NCBI RefSeq assembly: GCF_009767915.1
Contig: NZ_WSRP01000001.1
Coordinates: forward strand, 1-64,000
Source: Parasutterella muris
GTDB lineage: Bacteria > Pseudomonadota > Gammaproteobacteria > Burkholderiales > Burkholderiaceae_F
DNA: 64,000 bases
Direction: 5' to 3'
The translations under genes and the position numbers were made by a program. Under the pieces are notes generated by a model. That model was not told the DNA's origin and ran no database searches. It saw nothing but the letters and a program-made list of their open reading frames with translations. Every line of letters begins with the position of its first letter. Within the stretch, counting starts at the first letter, position 1. This document shows positions 24,308 to 31,625 of the stretch, one piece after another.

Positions 24308-25006
24308 TTAATCGTCAACGACCATGTTCGAGTTCGGGTAGCGACGGCGCTTCGGCGGGTTTGCCGAGGCGTTTCCGTGAACACCCGAGTCCTGCTGCAA
24401 GGTCTTCCCGAGTCTGAAAAAGTGTCGAACGACTTCAGGGTGGTTGCCCAGCCCGGAAGCGTTCAGGATGGTGCGAAGCTCAGGGGTCGCGAATTCTCGA
24501 TAGCCCGAGATTGCAACCGCCTTGTTCGCCCCGAAATTCGCACCGCCGATCTCGGGGTCCTTTTCACAATCCAACGCCCATTGCTCGGCCTTGGACCGTA
24601 AATCGTTCATCATGTGCGCTCTTGCTGTCGGCACCATCGCCTCAAAAAGCTTTTGGGCGTTCTCCTGAGAAAGGCCTACAGACTTAGCGGCGTCTGCAAA
24701 CTGCTGTACGGACTCAGGTGTGTACTCGTTGCCGTTCACATCTCTGAAAGCCTCGTAGGTCTCAGGAGCACTCTGAGCTGTCTCCTGCTCCTGCGTCTGA
24801 GGCTCGGCCTCTTCAGCGGCCTGATCTCCGCTTCCAAGCAGGGTGTCCCCCATCAGGCTCTCAGCTGTCTGCTCGCTTCCAGAAGGTGCGGCCTGAGTCT
24901 CAGCCTGAGCCTGGTTCTCTGTTGCCTGCGCGGCCTGTTCTGCCGCATCTGGAGCCGCAGTCTGCGCGGTTTCTTGGTTCTGAACTTCCTGACTCTCGTC
25001 AGCCAT
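24308..25006 (-). CDS. Scaffolding protein
   Basis: The 232-residue acidic protein has an extremely Gln/Ala/Glu-rich low-complexity N-terminus (1-85), a helical middle (TPESVQQFADAAKSVGLSQE, NAQKLFEAM), and a basic C-terminus (NPPKRRRYPNSN). This bipolar layout and the position immediately upstream of the major capsid gene are characteristic of phage scaffolds, which direct procapsid assembly and then leave. It overlaps the preceding gene by 8 bases. Confidence 0.85.
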   Translation of the reverse strand: MADESQEVQNQETAQTAAPDAAEQAAQATENQAQAETQAAPSGSEQTAESLMGDTLLGSGDQAAEEAEPQTQEQETAQSAPETYEAFRDVNGNEYTPESVQQFADAAKSVGLSQENAQKLFEAMVPTARAHMMNDLRSKAEQWALDCEKDPEIGGANFGANKAVAISGYREFATPELRTILNASGLGNHPEVVRHFFRLGKTLQQDSGVHGNASANPPKRRRYPNSNMVVDD

Positions 25007-25295
25007 GCTCGTTCTCCTTCATCATCAGTGTGTAGTTTTCGGGACAAATCTCGCTGATCTTTGCCATGAGCCTGTAGCCCATGTCCTTTTTCCCTTCAGC
25101 GTGCGCCATCGCAAGCGCCATGTAGTGCTCACGCTCCTTAACCTCCACGAAGGTCGTGCGCAGAACACCTGAGTTTGCGAGAAGCCAATGGACGATACGT
25201 CTGCCTGAGGGTGCACTCATGAGCTTTCTGAAGTCGTCCTTGAAGAGCTCGTCCCTTCCGGCTTGAGCTTTGATTCGCTCGTCTCGTGTACTCAT
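24999..25295 (-). CDS. Bbp19-like structural-region protein
   Basis: The protein has 98 residues from the ATG at 25295, with GGAG upstream; the open frame extends to 25529 but that part is not protein-like. The sequence DELFKDDFRKLMSAPSGRRI then HWLLANSGVLRTTF is typical of Bbp19-type proteins of BPP-1-like phages, of unknown function, located just before the scaffold gene. It overlaps the scaffold by 8 bases and the small membrane peptide upstream by 4. Confidence 0.8.
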   Translation of the reverse strand: MSTRDERIKAQAGRDELFKDDFRKLMSAPSGRRIVHWLLANSGVLRTTFVEVKEREHYMALAMAHAEGKKDMGYRLMAKISEICPENYTLMMKENEHG

Positions 25296-25402
25296 CGAAT
25301 CAGACTCCAGACAAATGCAGCTTCGATAACAACCACCATCCAAAGTGCGCATCTCGTCCACATGCGCATTTGTCCTTTCTCGTTGAACAGTAGTTTTTCC
25401 AT
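25292..25402 (-). CDS. 36-residue membrane peptide upstream of the Bbp19-like gene
   Basis: MEKLLFNEKGQMRMWTRCAL continues with WMVVVIEAAFVWSLIR. The second half is a hydrophobic segment long enough to cross a membrane. Its TGA overlaps the next ATG as ATGA, the pattern seen throughout this operon, which argues that it is translated. The ribosome binding site is weak. Function is unknown; it could be a small virion or membrane component in the portal-to-scaffold interval. Confidence 0.55.
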   Translation of the reverse strand: MEKLLFNEKGQMRMWTRCALWMVVVIEAAFVWSLIR

Positions 25403-25460
25403 AATGCTTAGCACTCGCTCTGGTATATGTTGAGAATTTCCTAAAGTCTTTTCTCGACAC

Positions 25461-25490
25461 CGCCGCTGAGGTCCAATCAGCGGCGTTTTT
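25461..25490 (+). terminator. Plus-strand (antisense) terminator in the portal-Bbp19 gap
   Basis: CGCCGCTGA (25461..25469) pairs exactly with TCAGCGGCG (25477..25485), and TTTTT follows on the plus strand. Late genes run on the minus strand, where no T run follows the stem. It would stop antisense transcription before it reaches the portal gene, or act as a structured 5-prime leader in the late transcript. Confidence 0.6.
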
Positions 25491-25522
25491 ATTTCCTGAA
25501 GAAACTCTACCTAAGCGGTTTC

Positions 25523-25535
25523 CTCTCAATGCAAC
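25523..25535 (-). promoter_or_regulatory. Late-operon motif, copy 2
   Basis: GTTGCATTGAGAG on the minus strand, two bases after the portal stop codon and about 120 bases before the 36-residue peptide gene. Nineteen bases after TTGCAT there is TAGAGT, -10-like. It is identical over 13 bases to the copies at 10247 and 30003. Confidence 0.55.
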
Positions 25536-25537
25536 AC

Positions 25538-27235
25538 TTAGTAGCCGCTGAACGCTGAGTAGATTTCTCCCGAATCCGCAGACCTCAGACTGTCATCCAG
25601 TGGTTGGCCTGCTTGCGCCCCTCCTAAGTTCTTCATGATTGCCGAAGCCTGCTCGGCGTTTGCGAGCTGTTGCGCCTGCGCCTGAGCCTCTGCCCTCTGC
25701 TGACGGATAAGCGCAACTCGTTCACCTGGAAGAATCAGTTTCGGGTCGATACCCAGAACGTCCGAGTAATAGTCAACCCAATAGTCGCCGTCGAATTTGT
25801 CCAGCATCTCGGGCTTCATGTTCGCCAACACGCCTAGGTTCTGAGTGAATCGGTCCACCGAGTTCGTTGTCACGGCCTTTTGCGCCTGAGCAAGAACCGA
25901 CACAAACTCAACGTTCAGGTCAACACCTTCCAGCTCCTGCGGAACGGGTGGGATGAGACCCACTCGAAGCAGTCGGTCAAACGTCATTGAGATCAGACGA
26001 TCGTTCAGCTCAGCGTTCAGGCGCTCAAGAACAGGCCCCAGCATCAGCATCTTCTCCTCGTGGCGCTCGGCAATCTCTGTTGCGGTCGCTCTCTGAGAAG
26101 CGGGCATCCCCGTAATCATTAAAAAGATGTCCTTGTAGAAAGCCTCGTCGATTCGGCGCCGAGTGTCCTGAATGTCCTGAACCAAGTAGTCAAGCCGCAG
26201 GTTCACCTCGTAGGCAGAGCGTATAGCTTGGACCTGAGCGATGTTGTCCGCGTACACGACGCCGCCCGGTACCAGATTCGCTTCCTGGTTGCGCATGTCG
26301 GCGCTCGCAACTACTGCGGGGTCAGCCTGCAACGCGATTGCCTTGGACTTATAAAACTGCTCCTGCTGAAGCTGACGCAAGTCTCCTAACGCCTCCATGC
26401 CCGGGCCTGTCCCGTATATGTCGCCTCCTGTGACGTTCCAGCGAGCCGCAAGAACAGGGAACTGATAGAAGCCTGTCTCACGAAGCACACCGCCGTAGGT
26501 CCTATCGGCTTTGGAGCTCTCGAAATACACCGAGCGGTACGGCATGTTTTTTGCGTCTCTGCGCGAAGGGTCTCGATAGTCTCTTGGCTCAATGGCGTTA
26601 ACCACGTCAACCCATTTGTCGTAGTCACCTCGGTCGTACAGCTTGCGCACTTCAGGCGAGACGTTCGCATAGCCGAACTCCGCAACAAGCGCAGAGACTG
26701 TCAGTCGGAACTCTCGGTACAAAGTGTTGACGTTTCCACGAGCGTCTGTTGCGAGCGCGAACTCCCCGATCGTCAGCGGCATGCAGTGAATCACGGACTC
26801 AAAGTCATCAAGCAGAACAACTGCTGTGGTGCCGAAAGCTCCGAGCTCCTCGTAGGCCATCTGTAATGCGCGGTAGGTGTTCGACTGATTGAACACCATC
26901 TGCATTAGCGTTGTGACTTTGCTCGACCATTCCTTAACGGCGTAGCTCTCGTCCAGCTTCGGGTCCTTGGTCGTCAGTCGAAACCACGGGCGGGCAGGAC
27001 TTGTCATCCCTGCCATCATGCCGCCCGATAGCGTGCGAAGCGCTCGGGTGCCCGAGTTGTCGAGAATGGCTCTGTGGCGCTTGTCGCCCTTGTTATTGTC
27101 TGAGACAAGGAAGCGCCCCGCTCGAGGAATGAGAACCTCTGATATCTCCTGCCAATGCGGCATCCAGGTTGAGCGCTCCTCTTTCAGAGCTTCCCAGCGG
27201 CGAGCGCATTGCTTGCGCAGACTCGTTTCCATCAT
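25538..27235 (-). CDS. Portal (head-tail connector) protein
   Basis: The 565-residue protein has the hallmark N-terminus of T7/BPP-1-type connectors: LRKQCARRWEALKEERSTW, HWQEISEVLIPRAGRF, RHRAILDNSGTRALRTLSGG and MMAGMTSPARPWFRL. The wing and stem region contains QDIQDTRRRIDEAFYKDIFL and TATEIAERHEEKMLMLGPV. The C-terminus is Gln/Ala-rich. It forms the dodecameric vertex through which DNA is packaged. Two adjacent ATGs are possible; the second is better spaced from AGGAGG. Confidence 0.93.
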   Translation of the reverse strand: MMETSLRKQCARRWEALKEERSTWMPHWQEISEVLIPRAGRFLVSDNNKGDKRHRAILDNSGTRALRTLSGGMMAGMTSPARPWFRLTTKDPKLDESYAVKEWSSKVTTLMQMVFNQSNTYRALQMAYEELGAFGTTAVVLLDDFESVIHCMPLTIGEFALATDARGNVNTLYREFRLTVSALVAEFGYANVSPEVRKLYDRGDYDKWVDVVNAIEPRDYRDPSRRDAKNMPYRSVYFESSKADRTYGGVLRETGFYQFPVLAARWNVTGGDIYGTGPGMEALGDLRQLQQEQFYKSKAIALQADPAVVASADMRNQEANLVPGGVVYADNIAQVQAIRSAYEVNLRLDYLVQDIQDTRRRIDEAFYKDIFLMITGMPASQRATATEIAERHEEKMLMLGPVLERLNAELNDRLISMTFDRLLRVGLIPPVPQELEGVDLNVEFVSVLAQAQKAVTTNSVDRFTQNLGVLANMKPEMLDKFDGDYWVDYYSDVLGIDPKLILPGERVALIRQQRAEAQAQAQQLANAEQASAIMKNLGGAQAGQPLDDSLRSADSGEIYSAFSGY

Positions 27236-27540
27236 CAGCCTCCTAAGAGGGAGCTAACCCCGCCAAGGCTGAGCTTGTCCCGTTCAATGCCGCCGGCGCC
27301 GGTCAGCATTGTCGCTGAGGAGTCTCCTTCCTGAGCCGAGTCAAGAATGGAGCTCACGTCCACCTCGTTCTGGTTGGCTCGGTTGAACTCCTGCTGTTGC
27401 TGGTTCAACTGCTGAGCGCTGGACTTCGCCTGCTGGTCAGCCGCCCGCTTTGTCGCTTTACTCTGTTTTTTGCTGGAGTAAATGGACGCTCCCGCGGCCA
27501 CCGCCGCAGTTACAGCTCCAACGATAGCTGCTCCTGACAT
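27235..27540 (-). CDS. Small structural protein next to portal
   Basis: The 101-residue protein has an Ala-rich N-terminal hydrophobic stretch (GAAIVGAVTAAVAAGASIYS), then a Lys/Gln-rich helical region (KKQSKATKRAADQQAKSS) and a Gly-rich end. Similar short proteins accompany portals in podoviruses, and some are virion-associated. I cannot name a family. It has a strong GGAAGGAG and its stop shares a base with the portal ATG. Confidence 0.7.
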   Translation of the reverse strand: MSGAAIVGAVTAAVAAGASIYSSKKQSKATKRAADQQAKSSAQQLNQQQQEFNRANQNEVDVSSILDSAQEGDSSATMLTGAGGIERDKLSLGGVSSLLGG

Positions 27541-27962
27541 TTCTTCTCCTTCCTTGTTAAAAGCCTTTCGGGCTCGTCTGTAAATTCAGCCTCCGCCTCC
27601 TCAACGGTTTTCGCCTTTGTGGGAAAACACATTGAGAACGCCGAATCGGTTATGGCGTATGCGGCGGCCCTTCGCCCCGCGAGTCCTTCGAGCACGTGAT
27701 ACCCCTTGAACTCGCGGGTGGTTGTTCCGTCGGTGATCTGAAAATGGCCCGCACAAATCAGCTGAGTCTCAATCTTCAGCTTGAGCCCGACAGCCACGCA
27801 TCCTGCGGGCACGTATAAGGTTCTCGTGTACACGCCCGCGTGCAGGTGGTGCTCGGTTCGCACCTGAGGGGGCGCCGGGTACTTAGCGACCTCCTCGCAG
27901 AGCGTCTCGAAGTACTCGTTCACAGCAGGCGTCACCGGCCCCATGGGTTCAATCGACGTCAT
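27510..27962 (-). CDS. Cupin-like phage protein
   Basis: The protein has 150 residues from the ATG at 27962, within the end of the acetyltransferase frame. The centre (about 35-115) is a beta barrel pattern, HHLHAGVYTRTLYVPAGCVA, then AGHFQITDGTTTREFKGYHV, typical of cupin folds found beside portals and terminases in podoviruses. The first histidines could bind a metal. Role unknown, possibly regulatory or structural. It overlaps the GNAT gene and the following structural gene. Confidence 0.65.
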   Translation of the reverse strand: MTSIEPMGPVTPAVNEYFETLCEEVAKYPAPPQVRTEHHLHAGVYTRTLYVPAGCVAVGLKLKIETQLICAGHFQITDGTTTREFKGYHVLEGLAGRRAAAYAITDSAFSMCFPTKAKTVEEAEAEFTDEPERLLTRKEKKCQEQLSLEL

Positions 27963-28410
27963 CACACTTGCACCAAAAAGCGTTGTGGGTGTGCACCATC
28001 CCGAGGTGCTCGCACAGCTTGTCAAGCGAGGAGCCCGGAGGCGCCATGAAGGAGCACCCGGGAGCGCCAAGCGTCCAAGCTGTCTTCTTGATTTCTTTTA
28101 AAAGCCGAAGACCCGTCACGCCTTTGCGCCAGGCCTTGCGCAGGTAGAACGACTCCACCGCAACGATTGGGAACGGATAGTGCTGAGACTCCGCAAGCAA
28201 GAGCCCGACAACCCCTACAACCTTTCCTTCGTCGTAAGCCGCTATGCAAAAGAGATTCCCTGTGTACTCGAGCTTGCGATAGCGCTCATACTGAACCATC
28301 GGGTCCCCGATCGCCTTGTTCGCTGTCTCCTGCGTGTACTCGTTAACCAAATCAGAAAAGCCTTCCGCATGAAAAAGCTCCTCAAAGGTTGTGTGCTGAA
28401 TTTGTACCAT
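27949..28410 (-). CDS. GNAT-family acetyltransferase
   Basis: The protein has 153 residues starting at 28410 (TAATG with the terminase stop, GAGGAG at good spacing); an ATG six codons earlier is possible. The core shows the GNAT pattern: FCIAAYDEGKVVGVVGLLLA (beta 4), VAVESFYLRKAWRKGVTGLR (beta 4/alpha 3 with the acetyl-CoA loop) and LLKEIKKTAWTLGAPG. GNAT proteins at this site occur in many podoviruses and might acetylate virion or host proteins. Substrate unknown. Confidence 0.75.
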   Translation of the reverse strand: MVQIQHTTFEELFHAEGFSDLVNEYTQETANKAIGDPMVQYERYRKLEYTGNLFCIAAYDEGKVVGVVGLLLAESQHYPFPIVAVESFYLRKAWRKGVTGLRLLKEIKKTAWTLGAPGCSFMAPPGSSLDKLCEHLGMVHTHNAFWCKCDDVD

Positions 28411-29960
28411 TACCGTCTCCTCAGACAATCGAACGGGTCAAAGCCCCGCCGACCGTTGGCCTGCGAGCGCATCTTGAGTTCACCCAATGGGGTGTACTCC
28501 TCGACCTTAAAGGCGAATGTGAGCGCCAAAGCGTCCGCCGCGTCAGGTGATCGAAGACCCCGCTTTTTCATTTCCTTCTTAGTTTCAAGCTTTACCTGAC
28601 CGCCCGGAAGAATGTCGTACTCGGGTGCGATCAAATCCTCAACCAACTCGCGATCGTCCGGTATCGTCCCTCCGTCAGAGAGCCACTGCTTCATGCGACC
28701 CCACATTTCCTCTCGTTTACGGGAGTACGTCTGAGGGTCGTCCGCCTTCTCGCCGAACTGCACGCCCCTGACGGGGTAGCCATCATCGCGCAGCATGTCT
28801 TTCGGGCCGCCGCCCACGCCGCCCTCATCCACGAAGATGAAGATGCGGTCAGCGGGAAAACCGAGCTTTTTAACGGAGTCAAAATGCGCCTTCACCTTTG
28901 CCACGAGCTGAGTTGTGGAGAGTCCGTGATAGCGCTTGATCGGAAGATAGCCTCGGCCAATGCGGGTGTAGATCACGGAGTCGTCGTCGCCAAAACGAGC
29001 AACGTCCACTCCGATAATTGCTGAAGTCGCAGTGTTGTGACTGATGCTGGTTTTTGCCGCCTGCTCTGCAACATCCGTAGGAATAAACTGCATTGAGGAA
29101 ACGGACGGGAACTCTCCTCGGACACGCACTCGGAAGAAGTCCGAGTCCTCCCCGTACTCGTCGGCCCATTTAGCGATCTGCTCTTTGTTTGTAATCTCAA
29201 CTGTTCGAGAATCGATATTTCTCAGGTTCCAGTACTGCTGCTTCTTGTAGTTATTGAAGCAGGCGTGAAAGGTCCCTGAAGATCGGGTCGGGTTCCCGAA
29301 AAGAAACATCATGGGTTCTCCGTCGGTGAGGCCGCCTTCAGCCACCTCGTAGACCGCCTCAGGGATAGCGGATGCTTCGTCGAAAATGTAGAACGGTGTA
29401 GAGGATGCGGCATGCAGACCTGCGAAGGACTCGGCGTTCTCTTCTTTGCAGGTGAGCGCGTCCACGCGCCAAGACTCAGGTGACTCTTTGGATTCAATTG
29501 AGCCCGCCTTAACTTCGAACATGTCAGCAACTAGTGAACGCTTCAGCCACTTTTTGATTTCCGCCCATGTCTTGGTCTCAAGCTGGCTTGCCGTGTTTGC
29601 GGTCACGACGCCCTTACAACCGGGACGCGTTGCAAGAATCCAGCACACGAGCCAAGCCGTGACACAGCTCTTTCCGATGCCGTGTCCGGATGCGATCGCG
29701 TAGCGCAGAGGCTCCACGGCATGCGAGCCGTCGAAGTTTCTTTGCTTAACCTCTTGGCCGATATCCTCTAAGAGCTGACAGGCCCATGCGTCGGGACCGT
29801 ACTGAAACTTCGGATACTTAGAGAGCCACGGCTCTTTCAACCGAACCACCGACGTCTCAGGCGTCTCGCCCCAAGGAAAGGCCCAAAGGACAAAACGGAG
29901 CGGGTCCGCATAGCAGCGGGCGAGCTCCTCATTGAAAATTTCTTCAATCCTTTTGTTCAT
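28410..29960 (-). CDS. terL: Terminase large subunit
   Basis: The 516-residue ATPase/nuclease packages DNA into the procapsid. ATPase motifs: Walker A ASGHGIGKS near residue 93, Walker B FYIFDEAS near 190, coupling motif LFGNPTRSSG. RNase H-like nuclease motifs: GVDVARFGDDDS near 317, FIFVDEGGVGGGPKDML near 375, and SPDAADALALTF near 477. It is the first gene of the late operon, about 43 bases downstream of the third copy of the late motif. The small subunit gene is about 6 kb away. Confidence 0.96.
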   Translation of the reverse strand: MNKRIEEIFNEELARCYADPLRFVLWAFPWGETPETSVVRLKEPWLSKYPKFQYGPDAWACQLLEDIGQEVKQRNFDGSHAVEPLRYAIASGHGIGKSCVTAWLVCWILATRPGCKGVVTANTASQLETKTWAEIKKWLKRSLVADMFEVKAGSIESKESPESWRVDALTCKEENAESFAGLHAASSTPFYIFDEASAIPEAVYEVAEGGLTDGEPMMFLFGNPTRSSGTFHACFNNYKKQQYWNLRNIDSRTVEITNKEQIAKWADEYGEDSDFFRVRVRGEFPSVSSMQFIPTDVAEQAAKTSISHNTATSAIIGVDVARFGDDDSVIYTRIGRGYLPIKRYHGLSTTQLVAKVKAHFDSVKKLGFPADRIFIFVDEGGVGGGPKDMLRDDGYPVRGVQFGEKADDPQTYSRKREEMWGRMKQWLSDGGTIPDDRELVEDLIAPEYDILPGGQVKLETKKEMKKRGLRSPDAADALALTFAFKVEEYTPLGELKMRSQANGRRGFDPFDCLRRR

Positions 29961-30002
29961 GCCTTCTCCGACTTTTGCGAAGAAGTATGTCGGATTGGCT
30001 TT

Positions 30003-30015
30003 CTCTCAATGCAAC
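30003..30015 (-). promoter_or_regulatory. Late-operon motif, copy 3, upstream of terL
   Basis: GTTGCATTGAGAG on the minus strand, 43 bases before the terminase start. Nineteen bases after TTGCAT there is CATACT, -10-like. It heads the entire head-tail-lysis operon, so a promoter or activator site for late transcription is the simplest reading. Confidence 0.6.
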
Positions 30016-30018
30016 AAA

Positions 30019-30034
30019 GCCCCGAGAGCGGGGC
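30019..30034 (-). terminator. GC-rich hairpin before the late promoter region
   Basis: GCCCCG, loop of four, CGGGGC with TTTG following on the minus strand. The T run is short, so it may be a weak terminator that isolates the late operon from upstream transcription. Confidence 0.4.
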
Positions 30035-30091
30035 GGATCGTCATAGCACTTAGCTAGTTCGAGATACACATCATCTTGGATTACGGACGTA

Positions 30092-30116
30092 GAAAAGCCC
30101 ACCGATTACGATGGGC
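30092..30116 (-). terminator. Terminator after the toxin-antitoxin-chaperone module
   Basis: On the minus strand GCCCATCG, loop TAAT, CGGTGGGC (one G-T pair) is followed by TTTTCT. It lies 61 bases after the SecB-like gene and would end the transcript of the module. Confidence 0.7.
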
Positions 30117-30176
30117 ATATCTTGATGTAAAAAACAGCGTTATGTAGACAGCGATCGCTCCTGGCCTCACCCAAAG

Positions 30177-30575
30177 CTAAGCTCTGAACGGTGGCTCAAC
30201 AATAGGGAAACTTGTCACTAACCCCGAAGACAGGATGTTGTGCTGCAAGTAGAAACTAAGCATATGGTAGACCGGTTTAATAAAATTGCCGTAAACAAAG
30301 TCCTCTGCTTTTTCCTTTTCTGTTAGAGGCTCCATAAACCAGAAAGCAGCCCGTCCAGTGCAGGAAGCTGAGTAAATTTCCTTATCGTCAGAACTCACAC
30401 CTCTAACCATTAAGGTCCCTTCAACTACCAGCTGTTTTCCATCTTCTCGAAATTTTGTAGTAACAGGAAACGAGATCAGAGAGCGCCCTTCCACTCCATC
30501 GAAATTCGTAAAGGTCGGATTAATGTTAAACGACAGCGAAGTGATAACCAAAGGGTCTTCTTTAAGAATACGCAT
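30177..30575 (-). CDS. SecB-like chaperone of a TAC module
   Basis: The 132-residue protein reads as a SecB fold: an N-terminal run of beta strands (LVITSLSFNINPTF, RSLISFPVTTKFRED, LVVEGTLMVRGV, ASCTGRAAFWFMEPL), then a helix (NFIKPVYHMLSFYLQHNI) and the closing FPIVEPPF. It overlaps the antitoxin gene by 14 bases. A SecB paralogue following a HigBA pair is the organisation of toxin-antitoxin-chaperone systems, where the chaperone folds and protects the antitoxin. I call it from pattern and context; identity to true SecB is low by eye. Confidence 0.72.
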   Translation of the reverse strand: MRILKEDPLVITSLSFNINPTFTNFDGVEGRSLISFPVTTKFREDGKQLVVEGTLMVRGVSSDDKEIYSASCTGRAAFWFMEPLTEKEKAEDFVYGNFIKPVYHMLSFYLQHNILSSGLVTSFPIVEPPFRA

Positions 30576-30900
30576 AGCAACCTACACTCCCATAAACTCT
30601 CGGAATCTTTCTTACCTTAGCCGGCATACAAAGAAGACATTCAGCCTCCTCGTTTCTCTCTTTCCGATACCGCCTCTCCGAATTTTCCCAAAAAATCTGG
30701 GTGCCTCCGATAGATTCAGCTAATCTTTTAGCAAGAGAATCAGACAGCGCAAGCTCTCCCGACAGGAAAGAAGTAAAGTCCACCTCGCCGAGGCCTAACG
30801 CATCACGAAGCTCTTCGCGCTTTACAATCCCATCTTCTATCGCGTCTCTGGCAACATCACCAGGGGATGTAATCCATTTGCCGGTTGCCATATTAATCAT
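30562..30900 (-). CDS. higA: HigA-type antitoxin with C-terminal extension
   Basis: The protein has 112 residues from the ATG at 30900, overlapping the toxin stop (ATGATTAA). The HTH region, TSPGDVARDAIEDGIVKREE then LRDALGLGEVDFTSFLSGE and LAKRLAESIGGTQIFWENSE, is HigA-like and should bind both toxin and promoter. About 30 extra residues follow (ECLLCMPAKVRKIPRVYGSV, then GCYAYS). In TAC systems such an extension is the chaperone-addiction segment that makes the antitoxin depend on the SecB-like partner. Confidence 0.82.
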   Translation of the reverse strand: MINMATGKWITSPGDVARDAIEDGIVKREELRDALGLGEVDFTSFLSGELALSDSLAKRLAESIGGTQIFWENSERRYRKERNEEAECLLCMPAKVRKIPRVYGSVGCYAYS

Positions 30901-31222
30901 GGTAGTTCCCAATGTATTCAACACAAATAATAGTGACTAATTTTTCGCGCTCTTTTAGTCCACAAACGCCCGTTTCCGGTAGGCGAACAGAAAAAACCAA
31001 TCTCATTTTCTTATCCAATTTAAACGCCATTTGTCCAGCTCTGTCTCCTGTTAGTACGTGTAGATGACCGAGAGGCGGAACATCTTCCATACTTGGGGCG
31101 TCCTTTAGAGAATCCAAATACGTATAGAGTTTCCTGGCACAGTGCTGACCAAGTTCAGCTTGAGCTCTTCTTTGGTCGGTACACAATTGTTCAAGATAAA
31201 CGGTTGCGTACTCAACTTGCAT
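30893..31222 (-). CDS. higB: HigB/RelE-type toxin
   Basis: The 109-residue protein has the layout of HigB mRNA interferases: an N-terminal helical part with many basic residues (LCTDQRRAQAELGQHCARKL), then the beta core GHLHVLTGDRAGQMAFKL, RLVFSVRL and the C-terminal VTIICVEYIGNYHD. The toxin-first order and the overlapping antitoxin are typical for HigBA. In a lysogen it may stabilise the prophage or act against other phages through its chaperone-linked control. Confidence 0.82.
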   Translation of the reverse strand: MQVEYATVYLEQLCTDQRRAQAELGQHCARKLYTYLDSLKDAPSMEDVPPLGHLHVLTGDRAGQMAFKLDKKMRLVFSVRLPETGVCGLKEREKLVTIICVEYIGNYHD

Positions 31223-31255
31223 TACTTGTCTCTAAAAATCAATTCGCTTGCATAA

Positions 31256-31261
31256 ATTATA
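31256..31261 (-). promoter_or_regulatory. Candidate -10 box of the TAC module
   Basis: TATAAT on the minus strand, 34 bases upstream of the toxin start, in an AT-rich stretch. No good -35 hexamer is visible at 16-18 bases. HigBA promoters are normally repressed by HigA. Confidence 0.5.
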
Positions 31262-31294
31262 TTTTATTTTTGTCCCTCCATTGGATACTTAGAG

Positions 31295-31310
31295 GCCCCG
31301 AGGTCGGGGC
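31295..31310. terminator. GC hairpin between the 102-residue gene and higB
   Basis: GCCCCG, loop of four, CGGGGC, with only short T runs on either side. It lies between the replication transcript and the toxin module, so a weak terminator is possible. Confidence 0.35.
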
Positions 31311-31316
31311 TTCATG

Positions 31317-31625
31317 CTACTGCTCGTTGGTGAGTTCTAGGAAGGCATCCTCGGAGTCTTTGAGGAAATCCGCAAGACACATGAGCAAAAGTCTCACCCC
31401 TTCGATTCTGAGCCAGACATCCTCCTCTGTAGCCTCTGAAGCGAGCGCCTCCTTCATCAGCTTACGCACCGCCTCCTTGCGGGACGCGGCAGTTCCGTCA
31501 ACCCAATTGGCTGCATCGTAGTCACCTATGAACGAGTAACCGAGCGTGCCTGTAATTTTCTTCCTGAGTGCGAGCGGCTGGGACGCCATCAGCTCGACAA
31601 GATCTTCTGTTGAAATAACTACCAT
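31317..31625 (-). CDS. Unknown protein following the primase-helicase
   Basis: The 102-residue acidic helical protein contains VVISTEDLVELMASQPLALR and RKEAVRKLMKEALASEATEE, then LRIEGVRLLLMCLADFLKDS. Its start overlaps the end of the primase gene by 7 bases, so it is translated with it. I recognise no family; a replication accessory role is suggested only by the coupling. Confidence 0.65.
   Translation of the reverse strand: MVVISTEDLVELMASQPLALRKKITGTLGYSFIGDYDAANWVDGTAASRKEAVRKLMKEALASEATEEDVWLRIEGVRLLLMCLADFLKDSEDAFLELTNEQ

Noticed and set aside
25296-25529. N-terminal extension of the Bbp19-like protein
   Set aside because: The frame is open, but the sequence is not protein-like, while the ATG at 25295 has a ribosome binding site and overlaps a short upstream gene.
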